The translations under genes and the position numbers were made by a program. Shown piece after piece: positions 16,211-24,174 of a stretch of 64,000 nt of DNA (position 1 is the stretch's first letter; the number at the start of each line of letters is the position of its first letter). The DNA lies in assembly GCF_050699915.1 (NCBI RefSeq), contig NZ_JBOHGA010000003.1:8648-72647 (forward strand), read 5' to 3'. Below the pieces are notes generated by a model. That model saw nothing but the letters and a program-made list of their open reading frames with translations, was not told the DNA's origin and made no database searches. The stretch comes from Actinophytocola sp050699915 (GTDB lineage Bacteria; Actinomycetota; Actinomycetes; Mycobacteriales; Pseudonocardiaceae).

Positions 16211-17059
16211 TCAGAACCGGACGCTACGCAGGTAGCGGTATCCGGTGTCGGCGCACTTCAACGCGTCGACGGGCTGGTCGTTCTCGACGATGTACTCGTC
16301 GACCTCGAGCGGGTAGGTCGCGCGGAAGATCCGCGGGAAGTCGATGGTGCCCTCGCCCAGGTCGGCGAACGAACCGTCCGGCTTGCGGTCCTTGACGTGG
16401 TACTGCTTGACCCGCCCGGCGTTCTGGTAGAACACCCGCACCGGGTCCTGCTCGCCCGTGACGACCCAGTAGAGGTCCATCTCGAGGTACACGTTCCGCC
16501 GCGACGTGCCACGAACGAGCACGTCCCACGGCCGCACGCCGTCGATCGGCGCGAACTCGTGCGCGTGGTTGTGGTAGCCGAGTGGGATGCCCGCCCGCCG
16601 GAACGCCTTGCCGGCCGCCTCGAGCCGCGCGGTGAACGACTCCCACTCCGCGATCGTCGCGAAGTTCGAGTACGGGTGGGCCACCCGCCGGTTTCCGAGC
16701 GTCTTGGCGTCCGCGATCGCCTGGTCGATGTCGACCCCGTCGATGCCGACGTGCGCCGACGTCGCCCGGATGTGGTTCCTGTCGAGGATGCGGCGGAACT
16801 CCGCGGCGGACCTGCCGTAGGTGCCCGCCAGCTCCACCTTGCGGTACCCGATGTCCGCGAGGGCCGACATCGTGCCCTCGACGTCCACCTCGAACAGGTT
16901 CCGCAGCGTGTAGAGCTGAATGCTGATCTTGTCCTTCGACACGCGCAGGGGCCGGTGTCCGCCACCGGCACTCGCGGTGCCCTCGAGGGCGCTCATCGCG
17001 CCGACCGTGATCGCCGCGCCGGCGGTGCCGCGCAGCATGGATCTCCTTGAGATGGCCAC
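16211..17059 (-). CDS. Exported (TAT) xylose-isomerase-like TIM-barrel protein
   Basis: The 282-residue protein is started at the GTG at 17059, with GAGAAGG nearby. The first residues give a twin-arginine signal (SRRSMLRGTAGAAITVGAMSA) with cleavage near ASAGGG, so it should fold in the cytoplasm and be exported. The mature part is a sugar phosphate isomerase/epimerase (AP-endonuclease-2-like) barrel: SIQLYTLR at the start, YHNHAHEF, LEMDLYWV and YHVKDRK as metal-site strands. Substrate is unknown; relatives act on inosose or on 3-keto sugars. Export fits with the secreted ThuA/DUF1080 protein of the same block. Confidence 0.85.
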   Translation of the reverse strand: MAISRRSMLRGTAGAAITVGAMSALEGTASAGGGHRPLRVSKDKISIQLYTLRNLFEVDVEGTMSALADIGYRKVELAGTYGRSAAEFRRILDRNHIRATSAHVGIDGVDIDQAIADAKTLGNRRVAHPYSNFATIAEWESFTARLEAAGKAFRRAGIPLGYHNHAHEFAPIDGVRPWDVLVRGTSRRNVYLEMDLYWVVTGEQDPVRVFYQNAGRVKQYHVKDRKPDGSFADLGEGTIDFPRIFRATYPLEVDEYIVENDQPVDALKCADTGYRYLRSVRF

Positions 17060-17091
17060 GATTGATCCCTTCTCGGATTGGGCAGGTTGGA

Positions 17092-18096
17092 TCAGTCCTT
17101 TGTGGAGAAAGCGGCGTCGAAGGCCGCCGACGGCTTGTCGAACAGGTTGTTGCGGATGAACGTCAACGCCTCCTCGGCGCCGCGCAACCGGTCCATGCCC
17201 GCGTCCTCCCACTCGACCGAGATCGGCCCCTCGTAGCCGATCGCGTTGAGCGCGCGGAACGCCGCCTCCCACGGCACGTCACCGTGTCCGGTGGACACGA
17301 AGTCCCAGCCGCGACGCGGGTCGGCCCATGCGAGGTGCGAGCCGAGCCGCCCGTTGCGCCCGTCGAAGCGCTTCTTGGCGTCCTTGCAGTCGACGTGGTA
17401 GATCCGGTCGGCGAAGTCGAGGATGAAGCCGACCGGGTCGAGGTCCTGCCACACGAAGTGCGACGGGTCCCAGTTGAGCCCGAAGGCCTCCCGGTTGCCG
17501 ACCGCGTCCAGCGCGCGCCGCGCGGTCCAGTAGTCGTAGGCGATCTCCGACGGGTGCACCTCGTGCGCGAACCGCACGCCGACCTCGTCGAACACGTCGA
17601 GGATCGGGTTCCACCGCTGCGCGAAGTCCGCGTAGCCGTCGTCGATGACGTCCTGGCCGACCGGCGGGAACATGGCCACGTACTTCCAGATCTTCGACCC
17701 GGTGAAGCCGACCACAGTGGACACGCCGAGCTTGGCGGCGGCCCGCGCGGTGTCCTTCATCTCCTCCGCGGCACGCTGCCGCACGCCCTCCGGGTCGCCG
17801 TCGCCCCAGATGCGCGCGGGCAGGATGTCCTTGTGCCGCTGGTCGATCGGGTCGTCGCACACCGCCTGGCCCACGAGGTGGTTCGAGATCGCGTAGACCT
17901 TCAGTCCGTGGGCGGCCAGCTGCTCGTGCTTGCGCTGCACGTAGTCGTCCTCGGCGAGCGCGCGGTCCACCTCGAAGTGGTCGCCCCAGCAGGCGATCTC
18001 CAACCCGTCGTACCCCCAACCGGCGGCGAGCTTGCACATCTCCTCGAACGGGAGGTCGGCCCACTGGCCGGTGAACAACGTGACTGGTCGACTCAT
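17092..18096 (-). CDS. Cytoplasmic sugar phosphate isomerase/epimerase (TIM barrel)
   Basis: The 334-residue protein has an ATG at 18096 with GGAAGGAG 8 nt upstream. It has the full xylose-isomerase-like metal site: a Glu in HEVHPSEIAYD, an Asp/His pair in NWDPSHFVW, a His in YHVDCKDAKK, and a Glu in SVEWED. No signal peptide is seen. Its start overlaps the stop of the EboF-like gene (ATGA), so it is translated with the ebo genes. The actual sugar cannot be read from the sequence; epimerisation or isomerisation of a keto-sugar or a 3-keto-glycoside are both possible. Confidence 0.88.
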   Translation of the reverse strand: MSRPVTLFTGQWADLPFEEMCKLAAGWGYDGLEIACWGDHFEVDRALAEDDYVQRKHEQLAAHGLKVYAISNHLVGQAVCDDPIDQRHKDILPARIWGDGDPEGVRQRAAEEMKDTARAAAKLGVSTVVGFTGSKIWKYVAMFPPVGQDVIDDGYADFAQRWNPILDVFDEVGVRFAHEVHPSEIAYDYWTARRALDAVGNREAFGLNWDPSHFVWQDLDPVGFILDFADRIYHVDCKDAKKRFDGRNGRLGSHLAWADPRRGWDFVSTGHGDVPWEAAFRALNAIGYEGPISVEWEDAGMDRLRGAEEALTFIRNNLFDKPSAAFDAAFSTKD

Positions 18097-19490
18097 CGTC
18101 GAGCTCCTTCCGGAAGATCTATTCCTTGCAACTGGAGAAGCAGGTCGCGGACGCCGGTGGCGGCGAGCGCGCCACCGGGCTCGGCCTCGGGCGTCGAGCA
18201 CAGCAGCACCGGCCCGTCGTCGGCGCTCGCCGGCAGCCGGCCGTGCGAGCCGCGCACGCAGGTCGGGTCGAGCGGCACCACGCTCATCGCGTAGCGCAGC
18301 CCGACCTTCTTGCGCACCAGGTTCAACCCCGCCTTGGCCTTCGCCAGCCGGTCGGCCGGGTCGAAGAACAGCTCGGCCGGGTCGTAGCCCGGCTTGCGGT
18401 GGATCTCCACGCCCCGCGCGAAGTCGGGCGCGCTGGCGTCGTCGCCCCAGTAGTAGTAGGTGAACCAGGCATCCGGCTCGGCCACGGCGACGAGCTCGCC
18501 CGCGCGCGGGTGGTCGAGGCCGTAGCGCTCCTGCGCCGCCCGGTCCAGCACCTCGTCCACGCCGGGCAGTGCGGCGAGCATGTCACGCACCCGCGACACG
18601 TCCGCGGGGTCGGCGACGTAGACGTGCGCCACCTGGTGGTCGGCCACCGCGAACGCCCGGGACGTCCACGGGTCCAGGTACTCCATCCCGGCCTGCGTGT
18701 ACACCTCGAGCAGACCCTCGGCGCGCAGCAACCGGTTGACGTCGACCGGCCGGTGCACCGGCGTGATGCCGTACTCGGACAACGCCACCACGGTCGCGCC
18801 GGCGTCGAGCGCGGTCGCGATCAGCGGGCCGAGCGCGTCGTCGACCTCGCGGGCCGCACGCGCCGCCTCCGGCGTGTCCGGGCCGAACCGCTGCAGGTCG
18901 TAGTCCAGGTGCGGCACGTACGCCAGCAGCAGGTCCGGGTGGCGCTCGGTGAACACCTTGCGGGACGCGCCGACGATCCACTCGCTGGAGCGCAGCGACG
19001 CGGTCGGCCCCCAGTACTGGAACAGCGGGAACTCGCCGAGCGCGCCGGTCAGCTCGTCGTGCAGGGCCGGCGGGCGCACGTAGGCGTCCGGCGACTTGCG
19101 GCCGTCGGCGTGGTAGATCGGCCGCGGCGTCACAGTGATGTCGGTGGTCGCGCCCATGGCGTACCACCAGCAGATGTTCGCCGCCGTGTAGCCGGGGTTC
19201 GCCGCGCGGGCGGTCTCCCAGACCTTCTCCCCCGACACCAGCCGGTTGTGCTGGCGCCACAGGAAGACCTCGCCGAGCTCGCGGAAGTACCAGCCGTTGC
19301 CCACGATCCCGTGCTCGGCCGGCAGCCGACCGGTGAGGAAGGTCGACTGGGCGCTGCAGGTCACCGCGGGCAGCACGGTGCCGAGCTCGGCCTGCCAGCC
19401 GCGTTGGCCCAGCGCCGCGAGGTTCGGCATGTGCGCCAACAGCTTCGGCGTCAACCCGACGACGTCGAGCACCACCAGTCGCGGGGTCAT
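18093..19490 (-). CDS. eboF: EboF-like phosphodiesterase / nucleotide pyrophosphatase family protein
   Basis: The 465-residue protein belongs to the alkaline phosphatase superfamily (type I phosphodiesterase/NPP). The nucleophile region is CSAQSTFLTGRLPAEHGIVGNGW; later metal-site motifs are YVPHLDYDLQRFGP, LSEYGITPVHRPVDVN and DHQVAHVYV. It has no obvious signal peptide. In ebo clusters the last gene (eboF) codes for this family, so I use that name on the basis of context. It overlaps EboE and the downstream TIM barrel by 4 bp each. A hydrolytic step on a phosphorylated or nucleotide-linked intermediate is likely. Confidence 0.85.
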   Translation of the reverse strand: MTPRLVVLDVVGLTPKLLAHMPNLAALGQRGWQAELGTVLPAVTCSAQSTFLTGRLPAEHGIVGNGWYFRELGEVFLWRQHNRLVSGEKVWETARAANPGYTAANICWWYAMGATTDITVTPRPIYHADGRKSPDAYVRPPALHDELTGALGEFPLFQYWGPTASLRSSEWIVGASRKVFTERHPDLLLAYVPHLDYDLQRFGPDTPEAARAAREVDDALGPLIATALDAGATVVALSEYGITPVHRPVDVNRLLRAEGLLEVYTQAGMEYLDPWTSRAFAVADHQVAHVYVADPADVSRVRDMLAALPGVDEVLDRAAQERYGLDHPRAGELVAVAEPDAWFTYYYWGDDASAPDFARGVEIHRKPGYDPAELFFDPADRLAKAKAGLNLVRKKVGLRYAMSVVPLDPTCVRGSHGRLPASADDGPVLLCSTPEAEPGGALAATGVRDLLLQLQGIDLPEGARR

Positions 19491-20638
19491 TCGGTCACTC
19501 CCTGAGTGGCGAACAGCTGCGCGGCCGCCCAGCGCAGCTCGGCGGCGATGCCCCGGATCAGCGCGGTGTCCCCGCCGTTGCCGGCGGTCTCCGGCAACAC
19601 GCTCCAGGTGTAGGTCTCGACCTCGATGTGTGGCAGCTCGCCCTCCACAGTGGACTCGAGCGCCGAGATCGCGCCGCGCAGCACGTCGGTGGTGGCCGAC
19701 AGCGGCGCCGCCGGCCGGGCGTGCAGCGGCACGTGGAAGTGCACCCGCCACGCGTTTCGCGCGGGCAGCTCGGTCAGGGCCTGCGGGATGTCGTCGGCGC
19801 CGAGCACCTCGCCGGGCTCGTCGGCGCTGCCGGTGCGCTCGCGGACCTGGTGCAGGTAGCGCGGCTCGGTGAAGTCGGCGAGCGCGAGCCGGGCCGCCTC
19901 GCCGCCCGGCTCGTCGACCTGCAGGGCCGCGGAGGCCTGCACCTTCACCACCGACAGGCCGGCGTCGTGGATGGCCGCGACCGTCTCGGCCGGGTCGGCG
20001 AAGGACACCGCGAGGTGGCAGGTGTCCAGACACAGCCCCACGTAGCGCGGGTCGACGCGGGGCGCGAGCCAGGCGACCGCGTCGGCGACCGAGTCGAGCA
20101 CGCAGCCCGGCTCGGGTTCGACGGCGAGCCGGATCGGCCGCCCGTTCGCCTTCGCCATGCCGTCGAGCATCCTAGTCAGCTCGGCGAGCGCGTCGGCCGC
20201 CGCCCGGTCGTCGGCGTCGTCCCACGGCGTGCGCCAGGCCAGCGGCAGCGTGGAGATGCTGCCGTAGCTCGCCGTGCCGGGCAGCAGGTCGGCGAGCACG
20301 ATCGCGCAGTCCACGGTGTACTCGAGCCGCCGCCGGTCCGTCCACTGTGGCCGGTACACGGCGTGTTTGACGACCTCGTCGTGAAAGCCGCCGTAGGGGA
20401 AGGCGTTGAGCGTGTACACCTCGAGGCCGCGCGCGTCGAGCTCGGCACGCAGCTTGCGGCGCAGGTCGGCGTCGTCGGCGAGCACGGCCGCGAGCGAGGC
20501 GGGCAGCCACAGCCCGAGGCCGAGCACGTCGGTGCCGACCAGCCGGCGCACCGGCTCGGCGTACCGATCGAGCTGCGCGAGCACCCCGGCAAGATCCTCG
20601 GCCGGATGCACATTGGTGCAGTAAGAAAGGGGCGTCAT
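19487..20638 (-). CDS. eboE: EboE-type metabolite traffic protein (TIM barrel)
   Basis: The 383-residue protein has an ATG at 20638 preceded by AAGGGGG. The N-terminal phrase LSYCTNVHPAEDLAGVLAQL and GLEVYTLNAFPYGGFHDEVVK are characteristic of the EboE family. Further barrel motifs are LAVEPEPGCVLDS, YVGLCLDTCHLAVSF and VHFHVPLHA. It resembles xylose isomerase-type enzymes, with metal ligands in EPEPG and DTCHL, but its reaction is not known to me. In Nostoc the ebo operon has been linked to moving a scytonemin precursor to the periplasm. Here it is coupled to the EboF-like gene (ATGA) and separated from EboB by a 139-bp gap. Confidence 0.9.
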   Translation of the reverse strand: MTPLSYCTNVHPAEDLAGVLAQLDRYAEPVRRLVGTDVLGLGLWLPASLAAVLADDADLRRKLRAELDARGLEVYTLNAFPYGGFHDEVVKHAVYRPQWTDRRRLEYTVDCAIVLADLLPGTASYGSISTLPLAWRTPWDDADDRAAADALAELTRMLDGMAKANGRPIRLAVEPEPGCVLDSVADAVAWLAPRVDPRYVGLCLDTCHLAVSFADPAETVAAIHDAGLSVVKVQASAALQVDEPGGEAARLALADFTEPRYLHQVRERTGSADEPGEVLGADDIPQALTELPARNAWRVHFHVPLHARPAAPLSATTDVLRGAISALESTVEGELPHIEVETYTWSVLPETAGNGGDTALIRGIAAELRWAAAQLFATQGVTE

Positions 20639-20777
20639 GATCCCCCTTCCGCCAGAGCCGCGCGCTTCCCAACCGCACCTAAGGGGAACGGGACGCGAAC
20701 CGGCCACAAGTGCGTGATCAACAGCAACGTCCTGTCCGAACGAAACCAATCGTAAGAAATCCGGGGAGGCGGAACAG
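20639..20777 (-). promoter_or_regulatory. Gap between eboB and eboE, possible internal promoter
   Basis: This is the only sizeable gap inside the otherwise overlapping ebo genes. It includes a locally AT-rich stretch (about 20705-20765, with AACGAAACCAATCG and TAAGAAATCC on the plus strand) that stands out in this GC-rich background. I could not identify a well-spaced -35/-10 pair. The ribosome site of eboE (AAGGGGG, 3 nt before the ATG) is at the left edge. Confidence 0.35.
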
Positions 20778-21644
20778 TCATGCGCTGCCGCCTCCGCGTA
20801 GTACCGAGTTGCCGGCGAAGGTTTCCGACGACGCGGCGAACCCGGGCAGCTCGTCGAGCACCAGCCGGTCGCTCTGCCCGTAGAACTCGACCGGGTTGCG
20901 CCACAACACCTTGTCCACATCGGACTCGGAGAAGCCGGCGTCGAGCATCGCGAGGCCGGTCTTGTACGTCTTGAGCGGATCCGAGCGGCCCCAGTCGGCG
21001 GCGGAGTTGACCACCATCCGGTCGGTGCCGTACTCGCGCAGGATCGCGACCATCCGCTTCTCGTCCATCTTGGTGTCCGGGTAGATGGAGAAACCCATCC
21101 AGCAGCCGGACTCGGCGACGAGGCCGACGGTCGGCTCGTTGAGGTGGTCGACGACGACCCGGCCCGGGTCGATGCCGGACTCGCGGACGACGTCGAGCGT
21201 GCGTCTGGTCCCGGCGAGCTTGTCCCGGTGCGGGGTGTGCACCAGCGCGGGCAGCTCGTGCTCGACCGCGAGCCGCAGCTGCGTGGCGAACACCTCGTCC
21301 TCCTCCGGCGTCATCGAGTCGTAACCGACCTCGCCGACCGCGACCACACCGTCCTTGGCGAGGTAGCGCGGCAGCACGTCGAGCACCTCGGCACAGCGCG
21401 GATCGTTGGCCTCCTTGGGGTTCAGCGCGATCGTGCAGTGGTGGCGGATGCCGAACTGCGCGGCGCGGAACCGTTCCCAGCCGATGAGGCCGTCGAAGTA
21501 GTCGGTGAACGACGCGACGCTGGTGCGCGGCTGGCCGAGCCAGAACGACGGCTCGACGAGCGCACGCACCCCGGCGGCGAACATCGCCTCGTAGTCGTCG
21601 GTGGTCCGCGACGTCATGTGAATGTGCGGATCGAAGATCCTCAT
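20778..21644 (-). CDS. eboB: EboB-type TatD-like metal-dependent hydrolase
   Basis: The 288-residue amidohydrolase-fold protein starts MRIFDPHIHMTSR, with the HxH metal site at residues 7-9. Further motifs are HHCTIALNPKEAND, VGEVGYDSMTPEE, LVHTPHRDK and VVNSAADWGRSDP, whose histidines and aspartate complete the metal centre. The ATG overlaps the stop of the TIM-barrel/EboA gene (ATGA, 21641-21644). TatD relatives include DNases and lactone or amide hydrolases; in the ebo context the substrate is unknown. Length and motifs are typical for EboB of actinobacteria. Confidence 0.9.
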   Translation of the reverse strand: MRIFDPHIHMTSRTTDDYEAMFAAGVRALVEPSFWLGQPRTSVASFTDYFDGLIGWERFRAAQFGIRHHCTIALNPKEANDPRCAEVLDVLPRYLAKDGVVAVGEVGYDSMTPEEDEVFATQLRLAVEHELPALVHTPHRDKLAGTRRTLDVVRESGIDPGRVVVDHLNEPTVGLVAESGCWMGFSIYPDTKMDEKRMVAILREYGTDRMVVNSAADWGRSDPLKTYKTGLAMLDAGFSESDVDKVLWRNPVEFYGQSDRLVLDELPGFAASSETFAGNSVLRGGGSA

Positions 21645-23107
21645 GAGGTGGCCTCCAGAAGGGTCACGGCGTCGGCCGGGACCTCGCGGCCCGCGGCGCG
21701 GCGCTCGTCGGCGTAGTCGCCGACCATGCGCAGCAGCTCGGCGTCGGCACGCCGGTCGAGGTCGGCGACGGCGGCCAGCGGCACGCCGACGAACAGGCAC
21801 TTGAGCACGCCGTGCCGCCAGGTGTGGTCGTCGAGGTGGCGCGCGCCGAACTCGCCCATGGCGGCGGCCACGAGCCGGATGTCGTTGGCGCGCAAGGCGT
21901 CCTTCACGATGTCGAGCCCGGTGTGGGCGGCCACCGGCGGCAGGGCAGAGAGCCCGCGCAGCACGCCGCGGCGCTCGGCGTCGTCGCCGTAGCGGTACAG
22001 GTCGGCGACCTCGGGGCCGAGCCGCGAGCCGTCGAGCACCTCGGCGAGCACGGCGAGCAGCCGGGTGCGGGCGAGGTCGTCGACGGTGCCGTGCACGAGG
22101 CCCTGCGGGTCGGTCTCCGGACGCAGCGGAGCCCGGCCGACCTTGCGGCCGACCGCGGGGAACAGCGTGCGGATGGCCGCCGGGTCGGCGCGCACCCGGT
22201 CCTCGGCCTCGACGAGCCAGGGATGGTCCACTTGCGTCATCCAATCGAGATCGTTGTCGGGCCGCGAGGCCGCCGAGCCGAGCGCCGCCCGCAGCGCGGT
22301 GATCGAACGGGCGGCCACGTCCGGCGCCGCGTGGCTGTGCCGTGGCAGCTCGACCGCCGCGACGCCGGAGTAGCCCACCTCGGTCAGCGCGGCCAGGGTG
22401 GCCGGCAGATTGAGCTCGCCCTCGCCGAACTCAAGGTGCTCGTGTACCCCGGTGCGCATGTCGTCCAACTGCACGTTGACGAGGAGGTCGGCGGCGCGGC
22501 GAAGGCAGGTCGCCGCGTCGTCGGGCTCCACCGCCACGCAGTGGCCGACGTCCAACGTGATGCCGAGCAGCTCGGGGGCGCCCAGCTCCTCGCGGAGCCG
22601 CAGCGCCTCGGACAGGTGCTCGACGAACATGCCCGGCTCGGGCTCGAGACCCAGCCGGACACCCCGCTCGCCCGCCTCCTCCAGCACGGTGGCCACCCCG
22701 GCGCGCATTCGCCGCCAGGCGGTGTCAGGATCCACTGTGGACGGTCGGATGCCGGACCAGAAGGAGACGCAGTCCGCGTTCAGGTCGGCGGCGATGCGTA
22801 CCGCCCGGTTGAGGAAGTCGATGCGACGCTCCGGCTCGTCGCAGACGAGCGTGGGGTGGTGCTTGCGGTACGGGTCGAGCAGGTAGCGCGCGCCGGTCTC
22901 GACGACACACCGCAGCCCGAGCAGGTCCAGCAGTCCGGCGACGTGCTCGGTCCGCTTGACCACGTCGTCGGCGAACGGGTCGAGGTGGTCGTGGTCGAGG
23001 GTGAGCGCGACCGCCGCGTAGCCGAGGTCGGCGATCACTCGCAGGGCGTCGTCGAGGCGGTGGTTGGCGAAGCCGTTGGTGCCGTAGCCGAGGTGGAAGG
23101 CGGTCAC
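21641..23107 (-). CDS. eboA: TIM-barrel/EboA fusion protein
   Basis: The 488-residue protein consists of two parts. Residues 1 to about 280 form a xylose-isomerase-like barrel (HLGYGTNGFANHRLDDALRVI at the start, LGLEPEPGMFVE, TLDVGHCVAVEPDD, VQLDDMRTGVHEHLEFGEGEL), with metal-site Glu, Asp and His residues. Residues about 300-488 form the helical EboA domain (LFPAVGRKVGRAPL, LYRYGDDAERRGVLRGL, IRLVAAAMGEFGARHLDDHTWRHGVLK in part). EboA is a separate protein in many ebo operons, so this is a fusion that ties an isomerase-type enzyme to EboA. The GTG start at 23107 overlaps the stop of the third micro-ORF (GTGA). Confidence 0.88.
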   Translation of the reverse strand: MTAFHLGYGTNGFANHRLDDALRVIADLGYAAVALTLDHDHLDPFADDVVKRTEHVAGLLDLLGLRCVVETGARYLLDPYRKHHPTLVCDEPERRIDFLNRAVRIAADLNADCVSFWSGIRPSTVDPDTAWRRMRAGVATVLEEAGERGVRLGLEPEPGMFVEHLSEALRLREELGAPELLGITLDVGHCVAVEPDDAATCLRRAADLLVNVQLDDMRTGVHEHLEFGEGELNLPATLAALTEVGYSGVAAVELPRHSHAAPDVAARSITALRAALGSAASRPDNDLDWMTQVDHPWLVEAEDRVRADPAAIRTLFPAVGRKVGRAPLRPETDPQGLVHGTVDDLARTRLLAVLAEVLDGSRLGPEVADLYRYGDDAERRGVLRGLSALPPVAAHTGLDIVKDALRANDIRLVAAAMGEFGARHLDDHTWRHGVLKCLFVGVPLAAVADLDRRADAELLRMVGDYADERRAAGREVPADAVTLLEATS

Positions 23108-23329
23108 GACCCCCCCTCGCAGGCTCGGTGCCGCCGCTCGCGGTCGCCCTGTGACATCGATTCGCTCGCAAGCTCACTCATGACGCCCCCTCGCAGGCTC
23201 GGTGCCGCCGCTCACGGTCGCCCTGTGACATTGATTCGCTCGCAAGCTCACTCATGACGCCCCCTCGCAGGCTCGGTGCCGCCGCTCACGGTCGCCCTGT
23301 GACATTGATTCGCTCGCAAGCTCACTCAT
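23104..23329 (-). repeat. Three tandem 74-bp repeats, each a 25-codon coupled micro-ORF
   Basis: Three nearly identical copies follow each other at exactly 74 bp; ATG codons on the minus strand are at 23329, 23255 and 23181. Each can be read as a 25-residue peptide beginning MSELASES and ending ACEGAS or ACEGGS. The stop of the UbiA gene overlaps the first ATG (ATGA). Each micro-ORF stop overlaps the next ATG (ATGA), and the last stop overlaps the GTG of the TIM/EboA gene (GTGA). An unbroken chain of stop-start overlaps therefore carries ribosomes from ubiA to eboA. GAGCTTGCGAGC-type near-palindromes mark both ends of the unit, as in REP-like intergenic repeats. There are no ribosome sites of standard form. 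Confidence 0.85.
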
Positions 23330-24174
23330 GTCGGGCTCACCTTCCGGGACAGTCGCCGGGCCAGCGGCAGGGCGGCGGCCACCGCGAGCGCGCCGGCGAG
23401 CTCGCCCCGGCGCGCGGCGAGTGCCGCCTGGAGCGGGACCATGCCGAGGATGCCGGCCATGGTGGCGCGCCGAACCGTCGCGGCGGTCGGATCCTCCCGC
23501 GCGGCGAGCTGCGCCCGCCCGACGGTCGCCGAGTAGAGCGCGGCCGCGGTCAGCGCGCCGAGCCGGTGCTTCACCGAGCTGGCCCGCCCGCCGATCGCGG
23601 CCGCGGTGGTGAGCGCGGTGCCGGCGAGCGCGGCCTCCGCGGTGGCCGGCTTCGCGCCGTGTACCTCGCCGCGGGACAGCGCGGTGACGCCGAGCGTGTG
23701 CACGCCGACCGCCGCCGCCGCCGGCAGCGCGGACCTGCGGCCGCCGCCGCCCATGAGCACGTCGAGGGAGCGGCAGGCGGCCATGCCCACCGGGCCGGCG
23801 GGAGTGGACTTCAGGACCGTGTCGTAGAGCCAGACCGCGGCGGCCAACGGCAGGGCGACCTTGACCGCGTCGCGCCCGCCCCCGACCGCGGCGAGCCCCA
23901 ACCCGGCGGCCGTGAGCCCGCCGGCGACCGCGATGGCCTGGTTGGGAGTGACGCGGCCGGAGGGGATCGGGCGTTCGGGGCGCTCGGTGGCGTCGAGGGC
24001 GCGGTCGGCCCAGTCGTTGAGTGCCATGCCCGACCAGTAGAACGCCGCCGAGGACAGCGGCAGCAGCAGACGCCGCCCCCGCAGCGGGTTGCCGGCAGCC
24101 GCGGCCCCGGCGACGGTGTCCCCGAGGACCGTGAGGGCGGCCGGCGCCCGAACCAGCTGCAGAAAGGCCTTCAT
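23326..24174 (-). CDS. eboC: UbiA-superfamily prenyltransferase (EboC type)
   Basis: This 282-residue polytopic membrane protein has about eight hydrophobic helices. The first Asp-rich motif of UbiA enzymes is present (NDWADRALDATERPERPI, near residue 53). The second is degenerate (LYDTVLKSTPAG instead of a DxxD-type motif), which I believe is common in EboC proteins and may mean altered substrate use. The ATG overlaps the stop of the inositol-phosphate synthase gene (ATGA, 24171-24174). Expected role: attachment of a prenyl or other lipid group to a polar acceptor in the membrane, possibly to the product of the neighbouring cyclase; that link is inference. Confidence 0.88.
   Translation of the reverse strand: MKAFLQLVRAPAALTVLGDTVAGAAAAGNPLRGRRLLLPLSSAAFYWSGMALNDWADRALDATERPERPIPSGRVTPNQAIAVAGGLTAAGLGLAAVGGGRDAVKVALPLAAAVWLYDTVLKSTPAGPVGMAACRSLDVLMGGGGRRSALPAAAAVGVHTLGVTALSRGEVHGAKPATAEAALAGTALTTAAAIGGRASSVKHRLGALTAAALYSATVGRAQLAAREDPTAATVRRATMAGILGMVPLQAALAARRGELAGALAVAAALPLARRLSRKVSPT

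Noticed and set aside
23104..23329. Possible CRISPR array
   Set aside because: Repeats are contiguous with no unique spacers, and no cas genes are present.
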